Shown: positions 28,213 to 37,773 of the stretch, in pieces
Layout of the letters: each line of letters starts with the position of its first letter
Position numbering within the stretch: position 1 is the stretch's first letter
NCBI GenBank assembly: GCA_937132065.1
Contig: CAKZNT010000067.1
Coordinates: 25,374-89,373, forward strand
Length of the DNA stretch: 64,000 nt
Reading direction: 5' to 3'
Source of the DNA: an uncultured Loktanella sp.
GTDB lineage: Bacteria > Pseudomonadota > Alphaproteobacteria > Rhodobacterales > Rhodobacteraceae
Notes under the pieces: generated by a model
Told to the model about the DNA's origin: nothing
Seen by the model: only the letters and a program-made list of their open reading frames with translations
Database searches by the model: none
Program-made: the position numbers and the translations under genes

Positions 28213-29291
28213 GCTGCCCGCAGTTTTTGTAGCGAGTGGGTCTCATAGGCACGCAGGTGCGGCACGGGCGACATCGCGCGTGACGGCATCAACTCGGCAG
28301 GAAGATTGGCCAGAACCGAATGCGCCTTGAGCGATGGATCAGCGCGCAACCCGGCGATGCTCATCCCCTCGACCGCAAGCCCCGCAATCGAAAGCGGCTC
28401 TGCGCAGTCAAGAACGACCTGCCAATAGTCGTAGGTCATCGGGCGCGCGGCGTAGCGCACCGATAGATTGTCTCGCAAGTCACCAACCGAGAGCGACACG
28501 CGCTCTGTGTGAAACAGGTATTCAACCTCTGGCCCGTTGATCCGCAACTGCTGGTCATGGGCGGCTGTAATGTCGTGACGCAATCCGTGGTAGGGCGCGC
28601 GCATTGTCAGCGGCGCAAAGCGGCCACGTGCGGGCACGGTCACCTTGCCACACCAGCGCACCTGCGCCGTATCACCAGTCGCCGTCAGCACCATGTGCCC
28701 CGCACGCAGACGTGAAACCGGTTGTTCTCCGGTCGGGGTCTGCACCAAAGTGGCCCCGCTCAGGGTCGGCAAAACGCCAATCGGCATCACGCGGTCGGCA
28801 AGCGCCACAAACATCGCATTGCTCGTCACCCGACAGTGGCGCGCATCCGACATCATCCGCATGCTATCGCGATACGACAGCGGCAAAGGCGCGCTTAACT
28901 CGCTAAAGGTCAAAATCCCGTGCTGTGCACAATCAAGCGCAAGAACGCCGCGCCGCATCGGGGCATCCCATGTATAGGTGACCGTCACGCTTGTCGCGAT
29001 TGATACCAGTGATGTGGGCAATGAGAACTCGCGCACCTGATCACCCTGCCAGTGGCGCAGCGTCAACACCCCTGTTTCGCTCAGCGTCAGACGCAGCCCC
29101 GCCGCCCAAGGATGGGACGACCCGTAGTCAAGCAACGTCTGCGGACCGCTACGTGGATCTGACGCGAACTCGAGCATCATCGTGCCCTGCGGCACGATCC
29201 CGTTGAGGTCAAACGGCCCGCGTTGGGTCCGCCCGATTCCAACATGGCTAAAGACCCCGTCGCGCCTGTCGCGCAAGCCGATCCAGCTCAT
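28209..29291 (-). CDS. Hint domain protein (Roseobacter type)
   Basis: A 360-residue protein. The N-terminal half (about 1-170) is beta-rich with no named domain. The C-terminal half is a Hint_2 (hedgehog/intein) domain with ATLVQTPTGEQPVSRLRAGH, VRWCGKVTVPARGRFAPLTM and the block HDITAAHDQQL. Active Hint domains begin with a Cys nucleophile just before the TxxGxxxV block; I see Thr-Leu-Ser there instead, so self-cleavage is doubtful. The family is abundant in Rhodobacterales and mostly uncharacterised. Its stop overlaps the upstream convergent gene by four bases. Confidence 0.8.
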   Translation of the reverse strand: MSWIGLRDRRDGVFSHVGIGRTQRGPFDLNGIVPQGTMMLEFASDPRSGPQTLLDYGSSHPWAAGLRLTLSETGVLTLRHWQGDQVREFSLPTSLVSIATSVTVTYTWDAPMRRGVLALDCAQHGILTFSELSAPLPLSYRDSMRMMSDARHCRVTSNAMFVALADRVMPIGVLPTLSGATLVQTPTGEQPVSRLRAGHMVLTATGDTAQVRWCGKVTVPARGRFAPLTMRAPYHGLRHDITAAHDQQLRINGPEVEYLFHTERVSLSVGDLRDNLSVRYAARPMTYDYWQVVLDCAEPLSIAGLAVEGMSIAGLRADPSLKAHSVLANLPAELMPSRAMSPVPHLRAYETHSLQKLRAA

Positions 29292-29644
29292 TTCTTGTCC
29301 GCCAACTGGCGAGAAAACTCTTCTGCTTCACATACAAACTTTGATCCATAGACCATCGTGACTGCCCCGCGCCCATGAGGACCCAGAACAAGGCAAACCT
29401 AATGTCGGGGAAATCTTCCCTTCAACTATATGTAGTGGTACAACTGCTCGCACCTTGGCCCATTTTGGGCCTGCCCTGTATTGGGTCATTTATTAATCTC
29501 ACGTTACGCGATATTCTTGATTGAATAGAGTGGTTTGCGGCAAACCCGCAGTGATGGACACACAACTGTCACTAGGATGTCACAGCCCGTTTTGCGTGTT
29601 AGGGTTGCGCCGCTGCCCGACCGACCAGACCCGAAGGACCCACC
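29292..29644. other. Longest intergenic stretch, divergent promoter region
   Basis: These 353 bases separate the divergent Hint gene and dapE and are less GC-rich than their surroundings in the middle. I find no convincing ORF, tRNA or terminator. It must hold both promoters. Visible details are the short inverted repeat GTTTG-CGG-CAAAC at about 29533-29545 and the TGTCAC direct repeat listed separately. Confidence 0.6.
29567..29583. promoter_or_regulatory. Direct repeat TGTCAC-TAGGA-TGTCAC upstream of dapE
   Basis: Two identical hexamers are 11 bases apart, one helical turn, 62 bases before the dapE start codon. The arrangement suits a protein bound to one face of the DNA, but no regulator is known and chance is possible. 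Confidence 0.3.
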
Positions 29645-30793
29645 ATGACCACCACCACCGACCCCGTTGCACTCACCGCCGCACTTGTGCGTTGCCCCTC
29701 TGTCACCCCTGCCGAGGGCGGAGCGCTGGTTCTGCTCGAGGAAATTCTGAGCGCAGCGGGCTTCACCTGCACCCGTGTTGATCGAGGCGGCATCAGCAAC
29801 CTTTACGCACGCTGGGGCCGGCAAGGGGCGAACCGCACATTCGGGTTCAACGGGCACACCGATGTTGTTCCCCTTGGTGACGAGGCCGCATGGACCATGC
29901 CCCCCTTTGGCGCAGAGATTAAGGACGGCTACCTTTACGGGCGCGGGTCCACTGACATGAAATCGGGCGTCGCCGCCTTTGCTGCTGCTGCCATCGACTT
30001 TGTCACCAACACACCGCCAGATGGCGCGGTTGTGCTGGCAATCACGGGCGACGAGGAAGACGTGGCGCTCGACGGCACAGTGGCGCTTCTCGACTGGATG
30101 GCTGCCAATAACGAAGCGATGTCGGTATGCCTTGTTGGCGAACCAACCTGCCCGAGCGAAATGGGCGAGGCGATGAAGATCGGACGGCGCGGCTCCCTGA
30201 CGGGCTGGCTTACGGTGACGGGCGTGCAGGGGCACTCTGCCTATCCGCACCGCGCGATCAATCCACTGCACGCGGGGGCAAAGCTGCTTGACCGACTGGC
30301 CTCCCATGATCTCGACAGCGGAACCGACCACTTTGACCCGTCCTCGCTTGCGGTTGTCACAATCGACACAGGCAACCCCGCCACCAACGTGATCCCCGCC
30401 CAGATGAAAGCCGCCGTAAACATCCGCTTTAACGATCAGCACACGGGCGCGTCACTCTCGGCATGGCTTCAGGACGAGGCCGATAAAATCGCCGCCGAAA
30501 CGGGGGTAAAGGCCACGTGGAGCATCAAGATTTCTGGCGAAAGCTTTATCACGCCGCCCGGTGACCTCTCGTCGCTCATCGCAAACGCGGTGCAACAGGA
30601 GACAGGGCGCACGCCCGAGCTATCGACATCTGGGGGCACGTCTGACGCGCGCTTCGTCAAGGATCACTGTCCGGTGGTTGAATTCGGACTTGTGGGCAAA
30701 ACCATGCACCAAGTGGATGAGCGGGTGCTTGTTGATCAGATCGGGCAGCTCAAATCCATCTATACGCGGATCCTGACCGACTATTTCGCATAG
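29645..30793 (+). CDS. dapE: Succinyl-diaminopimelate desuccinylase
   Basis: Removes succinate from N-succinyl-LL-diaminopimelate, giving the precursor of lysine and peptidoglycan cross-links. The 382 residues show the M20 di-zinc pattern: [13 protein letters not shown] with the first metal His and catalytic Asp, [11 protein letters not shown] with the bridging Asp, [11 protein letters not shown] with the general-base Glu, and LVGEPTCPS. The dimerisation insert lies at about 180-290. AAGGA precedes the ATG. RNase R follows 42 bases later on the same strand. Confidence 0.96.
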   Translation: MTTTTDPVALTAALVRCPSVTPAEGGALVLLEEILSAAGFTCTRVDRGGISNLYARWGRQGANRTFGFNGHTDVVPLGDEAAWTMPPFGAEIKDGYLYGRGSTDMKSGVAAFAAAAIDFVTNTPPDGAVVLAITGDEEDVALDGTVALLDWMAANNEAMSVCLVGEPTCPSEMGEAMKIGRRGSLTGWLTVTGVQGHSAYPHRAINPLHAGAKLLDRLASHDLDSGTDHFDPSSLAVVTIDTGNPATNVIPAQMKAAVNIRFNDQHTGASLSAWLQDEADKIAAETGVKATWSIKISGESFITPPGDLSSLIANAVQQETGRTPELSTSGGTSDARFVKDHCPVVEFGLVGKTMHQVDERVLVDQIGQLKSIYTRILTDYFA

Positions 30794-30835
30794 ATTTACC
30801 ATGACGGCCCCGCGCCTGCGTGCTAGGCGGGGGCT

Positions 30836-33079
30836 ATGAAACAGATACCTTCCAAAGCCGAAATCCTGACGTGGATTTCAGAGAACCCGACCAAAGCCGC
30901 CAAGCGTGATATCGCCAAGGCCTTTGGGATCAAGGGTGCGCAGCGCATCGACCTCAAGCGGATTCTCAAGGAGCTGGAGGCAGACGGTAAACTGACCAAG
31001 CGCCGCTCCAGCTATCGCGATGCCGAAGACCTGCCCCCCGTTTCGGTTCTGGAAATTACCGGCCCTGACGCCGAGGGTGATTTGTTTGCCCGTCCATTGG
31101 AATGGGCTGGAAAAGGCGCCGAGCCTGTCATCATGATGCTCGCGCGCGATGGCGACCCCGCGCTTGGCAAAGGCGACCGCATTCTGGCCCGCTTGACCGT
31201 GGACCCGACCGAAGATTTTAGCCACACCGCCCGCATGATCCGCCGCATCGGAACCAATCCGCAGCGGATTTTGGGCGTGTTTCGCGCAGGCTCCGAAGGG
31301 GGGCGCGTGCTGCCGATCGACAAGGGGTCAGACAAGGAATGGACCGTGCCCGAGGGGGCAACTGGCGGCGCAAAAGATGGCGAACTCGTCGAGGCCGAGC
31401 AGTCAGGACCAAAGGGGCGCATGGGCCTTCCCAAGGCGCGGATCGTCGCCCGCCTAGGGAACCCGTCAGAGCCGCGCGCGGTCTCGCTGATCGCGATCCA
31501 CCAGCACGGAATCCCCGACCACTTCCCTGATGAAGTTGTGGCAGAAGCCGACGCCGCCAAACCCGCAAAACTGGGCAAGCGCACCGACCTGCGCGACATG
31601 CCTCTTGTTACAATCGACCCGTGGGACGCACGCGATCACGATGACGCCTGCTACGTCGAGACCCATGACAACGGCGAAATGACGATCTGGGTCGCGATTG
31701 CCGATGTGGCGCATTACGTCACTGGCGGCTCTGCGCTTGACCGCGAGGCGCGCAACCGGGGGAACTCGACCTACTTCCCCGACCGTGTTGTGCCGATGTT
31801 GCCTGACGTGCTTTCGGGCGATCTCTGCTCCCTGCATGAAGGGGTTGAACGGGCCTGCATCGCCGTCGCCATGCGCATCGACGCGCAAGGCAACAAGATC
31901 AGCCACGCGTTTCACCGTGCGCTAATGAAATCGCAGGCCTCGCTCAACTACGAAGAGGTGCAGGCCGCGATGGACGGCGCGCCCAACGACAAGGTGGCCC
32001 CGCTTGTCAGCGACATCATCCGCCCGCTCTACGCCGCCTTTGCCGCGCTCAAAATCGCAAGGGCCAAGCGCCAGCCGCTTGAATTGGACCTGCCCGAACG
32101 ACAGATCGTGCTTGATGACCACGGCAAGGTCAGCTCGGTCAACTACAAAGACAGGCTCGACGCGCACCGCCTCATCGAGGAATTCATGGTGCTTGCCAAC
32201 GTCTCGGCGGCAGAAACCCTTCTGGCCAAAAAGACACCGCACCTGCTGCGGGTTCACGAAGAGCCAAGCCCCGAAAAGCTGGACGCGCTGCGCGAAGTGG
32301 CCAACGCCTCTGGCCTGCAACTGGCAAAAGGGCAAGTGCTGCAAACCGCCCATTTGAACCGCTTGCTTGAACAGGCACGCGGCACGGATCACGCCGAGGT
32401 CGTGAACATGTCCACGCTGCGCTCCATGACGCAGGCCTATTACAACCCCGAGAACTTCGGGCACTTTGGCCTCGCGCTCAAGGCATACGCGCATTTCACA
32501 TCGCCGATCCGCCGTTACGCCGACCTGATCGTGCACCGCGCATTGATCACCGCGCACGGCTGGGGCAGTGACGGGTTGACCCCGTTCGACACCGAAGTTC
32601 TCGCAGAAACCGCGCAGAAAATCTCCGACACAGAGCGGCGTTCGATGACCGCAGAGCGCGACACAACCGACCGCTACCTGGCCGCATTCCTGTCCGAACG
32701 CCTTGGCGCAGAGATGCCCGGACGGATCAGCGGGGTCGCCAAATTCGGTGTCTTTGTAAAGCTGGACGAAACGGGCGCCGATGCGTTGATCCCGATCCGC
32801 TCGCTTGGGGACGAATACTTTGACTACGATCAGGAAAGCCAAACGCTCATGGGGTCCAAAACGGGGATCGTGATCGGCCTTGGCGTCAAGGTGGTGGTCA
32901 AACTGCTAGAGGCCGCACCCGTCACGGGCGGGCTCATCGCCGAGATCGTCACACTTGACGAGCGGACCCTGCCCAAGGGGAGCAATCGCGGGCGCGGCAA
33001 GCCTGCGCGCCGCAAGTTTGGCTCCAGCAAAAAGAAGTCCGCAAAGATCAAGAAAAAGGTCAAACGCTCGCGCGGCTAA
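30836..33079 (+). CDS. rnr: Ribonuclease R
   Basis: A processive 3'-5' exoribonuclease able to unwind structured RNA. The 747 residues have an N-terminal winged-helix region (about 5-60), cold-shock-like RNA-binding parts, and the RNB catalytic domain starting near 265 with the metal site VTIDPWDARDHDDACYVE. An S1 domain follows (about 620-700, MPGRISGVAKFGVFVKLDE), then a Lys-rich tail (SSKKKSAKIKKKVKRSRG) that may aid RNA binding. The stop overlaps the DUF1801 gene by four bases. Confidence 0.96.
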   Translation: MKQIPSKAEILTWISENPTKAAKRDIAKAFGIKGAQRIDLKRILKELEADGKLTKRRSSYRDAEDLPPVSVLEITGPDAEGDLFARPLEWAGKGAEPVIMMLARDGDPALGKGDRILARLTVDPTEDFSHTARMIRRIGTNPQRILGVFRAGSEGGRVLPIDKGSDKEWTVPEGATGGAKDGELVEAEQSGPKGRMGLPKARIVARLGNPSEPRAVSLIAIHQHGIPDHFPDEVVAEADAAKPAKLGKRTDLRDMPLVTIDPWDARDHDDACYVETHDNGEMTIWVAIADVAHYVTGGSALDREARNRGNSTYFPDRVVPMLPDVLSGDLCSLHEGVERACIAVAMRIDAQGNKISHAFHRALMKSQASLNYEEVQAAMDGAPNDKVAPLVSDIIRPLYAAFAALKIARAKRQPLELDLPERQIVLDDHGKVSSVNYKDRLDAHRLIEEFMVLANVSAAETLLAKKTPHLLRVHEEPSPEKLDALREVANASGLQLAKGQVLQTAHLNRLLEQARGTDHAEVVNMSTLRSMTQAYYNPENFGHFGLALKAYAHFTSPIRRYADLIVHRALITAHGWGSDGLTPFDTEVLAETAQKISDTERRSMTAERDTTDRYLAAFLSERLGAEMPGRISGVAKFGVFVKLDETGADALIPIRSLGDEYFDYDQESQTLMGSKTGIVIGLGVKVVVKLLEAAPVTGGLIAEIVTLDERTLPKGSNRGRGKPARRKFGSSKKKSAKIKKKVKRSRG

Positions 33080-33465
33080 AGGTGATAGGTCAACACCGAC
33101 CTGATCAACATCCCGTGGCGCGCAGGATCAACTTGCGCGCTGTCGCTAAAATGAATGGCGCGCGTGCCCTCGACCTTGTCCATGTTTGGAAACGCTGTTG
33201 CGAAGTCCGCGATAAGGGACGTCTGGCAATGGGTGTAAAGCGCGAAGCCACCCGCCTTGGGCAGGCCAATCCGCAAGGATGCTCCCGCCCGCTTTGTGGT
33301 GACATAGGCAGGCTGGCCCCAGCGCAACACCTCTTGCAACTCGCCGATCTGGGGCAACCCTGCCGCGACCTCATGTATCAGTGCGCGCAGGCGAAGCATC
33401 CCTGCCCGTTCAGGCGCAGGGGCGGCATCAAATACCGCCCTGATCTCGCTTCGTATCTCGCTCAT
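33076..33465 (-). CDS. DUF1801 domain protein
   Basis: A 129-residue soluble protein of the DUF1801 (YdhG/YjhX-like) family, recognisable by LRALIHEVAAGLPQIGELQEVLRWGQPAY, split by a helix and a beta sheet. The pattern is followed by RIGLPKAGGFALYTHC and ends in ARHGMLIRSVL. Function unknown. It overlaps the GST gene as ATGA and is its downstream partner. Confidence 0.85.
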   Translation of the reverse strand: MSEIRSEIRAVFDAAPAPERAGMLRLRALIHEVAAGLPQIGELQEVLRWGQPAYVTTKRAGASLRIGLPKAGGFALYTHCQTSLIADFATAFPNMDKVEGTRAIHFSDSAQVDPARHGMLIRSVLTYHL

Positions 33466-34151
33466 AGCAATGCCTCGTTCACCCGCTTGACGTAGTCGAC
33501 CAACACCTTATCACCGCGCACCCGATCTCCCAACAAGGTCGCAATTGGGGTGGCCATCATCCCCGCCAATTGCGCCGCGACCGATGCATCCGCCGCCGTT
33601 GGCTTGTCACCAAACAGGAACAGACCACCGAGCAAATCGGCAATCGCCTGCAAGTCAGGTTCGGCGCGCGCCAACCGCTCTGTGGGCGTAAACCGCCCGA
33701 TCCCCATCTGGCGCAAACTGGCGATCACGGGCTTGCGAATGCCATTGGTGACAAAGCCTCTGATCGGCTTCGGGATCATCCCGAAATAGGTGTCGCGGGT
33801 GACAGGCCAAACGGCATCATCCCCCCAGCGGTCCGCAACCACGTGGAAATAAAGGTGTTCCTCGGCCATGCGGATTAGCGCGCGGGAATGGGCGCGGTCA
33901 CGCAGCGACAGCTCCACATCAAAATCCGCGCCCTGCCCCTCTAGCCACGCGCGAATGTTGTCGCTATCCGCGATCAACCTTCCATCCACACGGATGGCTG
34001 GCAATTTCGCATAAGGCATCTTGCGCGGGTCCGACAGGATTTCAGGGGTCCATTGCACCCCCGCCATGTTCAGCAGCATCATCGCCTTGATGCAAAACGG
34101 GCTGGCAGCGGGTTGGCCAAAGGCAGGGGCATATGTCAAAAGGGTAATCAT
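33462..34151 (-). CDS. Glutathione S-transferase family protein
   Basis: A 229-residue protein with an N-terminal thioredoxin-like domain (about 1-80: TYAPAFGQPAASPFCIKAMML, then the cis-Pro region KLPAIRVDGRLIADSDNI) and a helical C-terminal domain. The SDNI tail of the binding motif corresponds to the Glu/Asp-Ser of GSTs. A Cys sits in the active-site region (SPFCIKAMM). Substrate unknown. It diverges from the WYL regulator across an 84-base gap. Confidence 0.85.
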   Translation of the reverse strand: MITLLTYAPAFGQPAASPFCIKAMMLLNMAGVQWTPEILSDPRKMPYAKLPAIRVDGRLIADSDNIRAWLEGQGADFDVELSLRDRAHSRALIRMAEEHLYFHVVADRWGDDAVWPVTRDTYFGMIPKPIRGFVTNGIRKPVIASLRQMGIGRFTPTERLARAEPDLQAIADLLGGLFLFGDKPTAADASVAAQLAGMMATPIATLLGDRVRGDKVLVDYVKRVNEALL

Positions 34152-34235
34152 CGCAGGTTCTCCAATACTATTGACCTCTGCCTAAACGAGCCTACTGTCA
34201 TTTCCTGTCAGCAGACATCGGGTAGGTAGAAAACC

Positions 34236-34949
34236 ATGACACGCACCAACCGCCTTTTCGCGCTTATGCAATCGCTGCGTAACCGCCGCCCGCCCGTCAC
34301 CGCGCAACAGCTTGCCGATGACACAGGGGTTTCGCTGCGCACCCTTTACCGCGACATTGATGCCCTGCGCGGCATGGGGGCGATTATCGACGGCACGGCT
34401 GGCTTTGGCTATGCGCTCACCGAAGACGCAGCCCTGCCCCCGATGATGTTCAACGACGAGGAAATCGAGGCGCTTGTGCTTGGCCTGCGCGAGGTGCAAG
34501 CGATCGGCGACCATGACCTAGCGCAGAGTGCCGCGGACGCTTTGTCAAAGCTGCAAGCGCGCTTGCCACAGGCACAGGCCCACCGTCTCAAACACGCGGT
34601 GCTGGCCGTGGCCCAATTCCGCAAGGCCAAACCGACGACGATCAACCTGCGCGCCCTGCGACAGGCAACGTGGGATGAAAACACACTCGCGATCGAATAT
34701 TGCGACGCCAACGGCACGCCCACGACCCGCACCATCGACCCCCTCGGGATCGTCAGGTTTGAACAAAATCACGGGCTCATTGCGTGGTGTCACCTCAGGA
34801 CCGACTACCGCGCGTTCAGGCTGGACAGGATCGCCAGCTTTGCTCCAACCGGGGCAACGTTTCGGCCCCGCCGTGTCTCGATGCTCAGGGATGCCATTGC
34901 CCATATGACGGCACGCCCGCCCCCCGAACGGGCGGAAAATCGCGCGTAA
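34236..34949 (+). CDS. YafY-like transcriptional regulator (HTH + WYL domain)
   Basis: A 237-residue regulator with a DeoR/HTH_11-type helix-turn-helix at about 1-60 (VTAQQLADDTGVSLRTLYRDI) and a WYL effector domain at about 140-205 (LAIEYCDANGTPTTRTIDPLGI, RLDRIASF). WYL domains bind nucleic acids or nucleotides. It stands head-to-head with the GST/DUF1801 pair, so control of that pair is likely by position; the signal is unknown. Confidence 0.9.
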   Translation: MTRTNRLFALMQSLRNRRPPVTAQQLADDTGVSLRTLYRDIDALRGMGAIIDGTAGFGYALTEDAALPPMMFNDEEIEALVLGLREVQAIGDHDLAQSAADALSKLQARLPQAQAHRLKHAVLAVAQFRKAKPTTINLRALRQATWDENTLAIEYCDANGTPTTRTIDPLGIVRFEQNHGLIAWCHLRTDYRAFRLDRIASFAPTGATFRPRRVSMLRDAIAHMTARPPPERAENRA

Positions 34950-35021
34950 TCAAACCCGCTGTGCAGCAACGCGATTTCCGCGCTATGGTGGGGCACGTTT
35001 GAACGGTTCAGGATTGGTTAC

Positions 35022-36233
35022 ATGATTTTTGCAAAAGCAATTTCCGTCGCATTTCTTCTCGGCACTTTGCCTGTTGATTTACCGCCCCAACAGCCAAACC
35101 TTGTGCAGGTGCAGGCGAACGGCTTTGCCACGTGGGTGGCGAATTTCCGCGCCAGAGCCCGCGCCAAGGGGATCAACGACCGCACCTTCAATGCGGCATT
35201 TGCAGGCGTGCAATACCTGCCCGAAACCATCCGCAAGGACCGCAACCAATCCGAGTTCATCAAGCCGATGTCGGACTACATGGGCACGGCGGCCTCTGAT
35301 GCGCGGGTCTCCAACGGACGCGCCATCATGCGCAGCCATGGGCGGCTGTTGGCGCAACTTGAGGCGACCTATAATGTCGAGCCTCATATCCTCGTCGCGT
35401 TCTGGGGCATGGAAAGCAACTACGGCAAGCGGCGCGGCGATGTGCCATTGATCAGCACCCTTGCGACCCTCGCCTTTGACGGGCGGCGCGGACGGTTCTT
35501 TGAGGCGCAGCTCATCTCGGCGCTCAAAATCCTGCAAAGGGGCGACATCAGCCCCAACCAGATGACAGGAAGCTGGGCTGGCGCAATGGGCCACACCCAG
35601 TTCATCCCCACCTCTTTCGAGGCCTATGCAGTGGACTTCACGGGCGACGGGCGGCGCGATATCTGGTCGGACGACCCGTCAGACGCGCTTGCGTCAACCG
35701 CCGCCTACATGCGCCGCTTTGGGTGGACAAAAGGGCAGCCATGGGGCGTAGAGGTGCGCCTGCCGCGCGGGTTCAACTATGACCGCAGCAACAGATCGGT
35801 GAAAATGTCGCCCGCGCAATGGGGGCAGCTCGGGGTGCGCGACACGAACGGACAGGTCGTGCGAAATTACGGCACAGCCTCGCTGATCACCCCGACAGGG
35901 GCACGCGGCCCCGCGTTTCTTGTGTTTCGCAACTTTGATGTGATCTCGCGGTATAACAACGCCGAGGCCTATATGATCGGGCTCGGGCATCTTGGGGACC
36001 GGGTGCGCGGCATGGGGCCATTGCAGGTCAACTGGCCCGCGGGCGAACGTAACCTGTTTCGCGCAGAGCGGCGCGAGTTGCAGCAGCGGCTCACGGGGGC
36101 CGGCTTTAACACGGGCGGCGTTGACGGCAAGGTTGGTCCAGCCACACGGCGGGCGATCCGCGCCTATCAGCAGGCAGTCGGGTTGCCGACAGACGGGTTC
36201 GCCTCGCTTGGGCTGCTCGAACGGCTGCGCTAG
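35022..36233 (+). CDS. Lytic murein transglycosylase (MltB family) with peptidoglycan-binding domain
   Basis: Cuts the glycan strands of peptidoglycan with formation of anhydro-muramyl ends. The 403 residues have an N-terminal signal-type segment (about 1-20), the SLT_2/MltB catalytic domain with Glu131 in LVAFWGMESNYGKRRGD and AMGHTQFIPTSFEAYAVDFTGDGRRDIWS, and a C-terminal PG_binding_1 domain (about 345-400, QQRLTGAGFNTGGVDGKVG). No lipobox Cys is seen, so it is probably periplasmic and soluble. The stop codon abuts the next gene's stop with no overlap. Confidence 0.93.
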   Translation: MIFAKAISVAFLLGTLPVDLPPQQPNLVQVQANGFATWVANFRARARAKGINDRTFNAAFAGVQYLPETIRKDRNQSEFIKPMSDYMGTAASDARVSNGRAIMRSHGRLLAQLEATYNVEPHILVAFWGMESNYGKRRGDVPLISTLATLAFDGRRGRFFEAQLISALKILQRGDISPNQMTGSWAGAMGHTQFIPTSFEAYAVDFTGDGRRDIWSDDPSDALASTAAYMRRFGWTKGQPWGVEVRLPRGFNYDRSNRSVKMSPAQWGQLGVRDTNGQVVRNYGTASLITPTGARGPAFLVFRNFDVISRYNNAEAYMIGLGHLGDRVRGMGPLQVNWPAGERNLFRAERRELQQRLTGAGFNTGGVDGKVGPATRRAIRAYQQAVGLPTDGFASLGLLERLR

Positions 36234-36695
36234 TCAGCAGCCACCAGACATGCACTGGGTCAACGCGTCACGCACTGCGCGCGTTGGCTCGGGGAACACG
36301 CGCCCGCCACAAGGGCCGACCTCGACCAACACCTGATCTCCCGACACGCGGGCAAAGATGACAGCGGCCTTATGCGGTGTCGCCTGTCCGCACCACGGGC
36401 CGGCGCAGGAAATCTGCAACGTCACAGGCGCATCAAATCGGGATGTGAACCCTGCCGTCGTCAAACCATGCCCGCGAAAGAAAGCAGGAATCGGAGCAGG
36501 ATCGCGCGGCGCATTCTGCACACCTTGCGGCTGCTTGGATGCATCGAAATCAAGCGTGCCATATAACACATAATAGGTGTCATCAGATGCAGCAGCCTGT
36601 GCAAATGCGGCCAATGGATCGGGGCGCATACAGCTCAGCGCGCTAACCTGCCCCGCGACCAGTGCAACCATTGCGGCAAGGATCAAGGCCCTCAT
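36234..36695 (-). CDS. Small exported protein of unknown function
   Basis: A 153-residue protein with a typical signal peptide ([20 protein letters not shown], cleavage near SAL-SC) and six or more Cys, including pairs that could form disulfides ([22 protein letters not shown]). I recognise no family. The ATG at 36695 overlaps the rppH stop as ATGA, which supports coupling. If cleavage leaves Cys first it could be a lipoprotein, but the context is not a standard lipobox. Confidence 0.75.
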   Translation of the reverse strand: MRALILAAMVALVAGQVSALSCMRPDPLAAFAQAAASDDTYYVLYGTLDFDASKQPQGVQNAPRDPAPIPAFFRGHGLTTAGFTSRFDAPVTLQISCAGPWCGQATPHKAAVIFARVSGDQVLVEVGPCGGRVFPEPTRAVRDALTQCMSGGC

Positions 36696-37195
36696 AGCTT
36701 GCCCCCGAACTCCGCTAACACTTGGGCATAGACCGCGCGCTTGAACGGCACGATGTTTGCAACCAACTCTTCTTTTGGCAGCCACTTCCACGCGGAAAAC
36801 TCGGGGTGCTCTGTCGCGATCCTGATCTGGTCGTCAGAGCCGTGGAACCGCATCAGGAACCATTTCTGCTCTTGGCCACGATACTTGCCGTTCCAGATAT
36901 TGGGAACCAGATCAGCGGGCAGATCGTAAGGGATCAGCCCAAGGCTCTCGGCTTCGATCGTGATCAACTTTTCAGTCACACCCGTTTCTTCCCACAACTC
37001 GCGGATCGCGGCATCTCGGGTTTTTTCACCCTTATCGACACCCCCTTGCGGCATTTGCCATGCATCGGTGTCGCGATCCAAGCGCTGCCCGACAAAGACA
37101 TGGCCACGGGTGTTCACCAACATGATGCCGACGCAAGGACGGTAAGGAAGGGCGTTAATCTGTTCAGGTGTCATAAATTGACCTTGGTGTTTCAT
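36692..37195 (-). CDS. rppH: RNA pyrophosphohydrolase
   Basis: Removes pyrophosphate from the 5' end of mRNAs, opening them to RNase E decay. The Nudix box is complete ([23 protein letters not shown]), and the protein has the RppH pattern [29 protein letters not shown] and PYDLPADL. At 167 residues from ATG 37195 (AGAGG upstream) or 160 from ATG 37174 (AAGG upstream), both starts are possible; homologues usually begin MTPEQI. Confidence 0.92.
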   Translation of the reverse strand: MKHQGQFMTPEQINALPYRPCVGIMLVNTRGHVFVGQRLDRDTDAWQMPQGGVDKGEKTRDAAIRELWEETGVTEKLITIEAESLGLIPYDLPADLVPNIWNGKYRGQEQKWFLMRFHGSDDQIRIATEHPEFSAWKWLPKEELVANIVPFKRAVYAQVLAEFGGKL

Positions 37196-37242
37196 CTCTA
37201 TTGCCTCTCAATTGCACCGAATTGATGCCAAAGGTCCAGCCG

Positions 37243-37737
37243 CTATGCGATAACAACCCGTGAACCGATAGAAATACGGGCCGCAATCCACGCCAGATGA
37301 TCGGGGCGAAAGGCCACGCAGCCCGCAGTCGGGCGGCCCTTGCCACGCCATGCATGAATGAAAATCGCAGAGCCGCGCCCCGCAGTGGCGACAGGCCAGT
37401 TCCAGTCAGTGACAATCACCAGATCATACATCGGGTCGGATCGGCAGAGCGCCTCATGGCTATAGGGATGCGGGGCGCGCACCTGCAAATTGTAGTCGGG
37501 GTCGGCCACATCGTCAGACCACAAATCGCGCGGCAATATCGGCGCGGCCCAAGCTTGCGGCGGCGCAATCCGGTCGGGGCGATACATCATACCGACAACG
37601 CGATGCACCCCGCGCGGGGTCGCGCCGTCGCCCTCGACCTTATGATCGGCAAAGCCGCCACGCCCGATGGTGCGGGGAAATTTGCGGCCCATAAAGCGCA
37701 CATGCGTCGGGGTCACCACCAGATCAAAAGGGCTCAT
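37243..37737 (-). CDS. L,D-transpeptidase (YkuD) family protein
   Basis: A 164-residue protein with the YkuD active-site signature IFIHAWRGKGRPTAGCVAF, which holds the conserved His and catalytic Cys. The family makes 3-3 peptidoglycan cross-links or attaches lipoproteins. No signal peptide is obvious in the 164 residues, as in the short YkuD proteins of alphaproteobacteria, so its location and role are uncertain. ATG at 37737 is used; an upstream in-frame ATG adds four residues. Confidence 0.85.
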   Translation of the reverse strand: MSPFDLVVTPTHVRFMGRKFPRTIGRGGFADHKVEGDGATPRGVHRVVGMMYRPDRIAPPQAWAAPILPRDLWSDDVADPDYNLQVRAPHPYSHEALCRSDPMYDLVIVTDWNWPVATAGRGSAIFIHAWRGKGRPTAGCVAFRPDHLAWIAARISIGSRVVIA

Positions 37738-37773
37738 AGCGCGCCTCACACTTATTCAATTTCGCACCCGCAG

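Noticed and set aside
29504..30442. A 312-codon minus-strand frame opposite dapE
   Set aside because: It covers dapE and part of its leader; composition is Gly/Val/Cys-rich and no family is recognisable.
31922..32842. A 306-codon minus-strand frame opposite RNase R
   Set aside because: It is inside a conserved enzyme gene and has no recognisable domain; it is a shadow of high-GC codon use.
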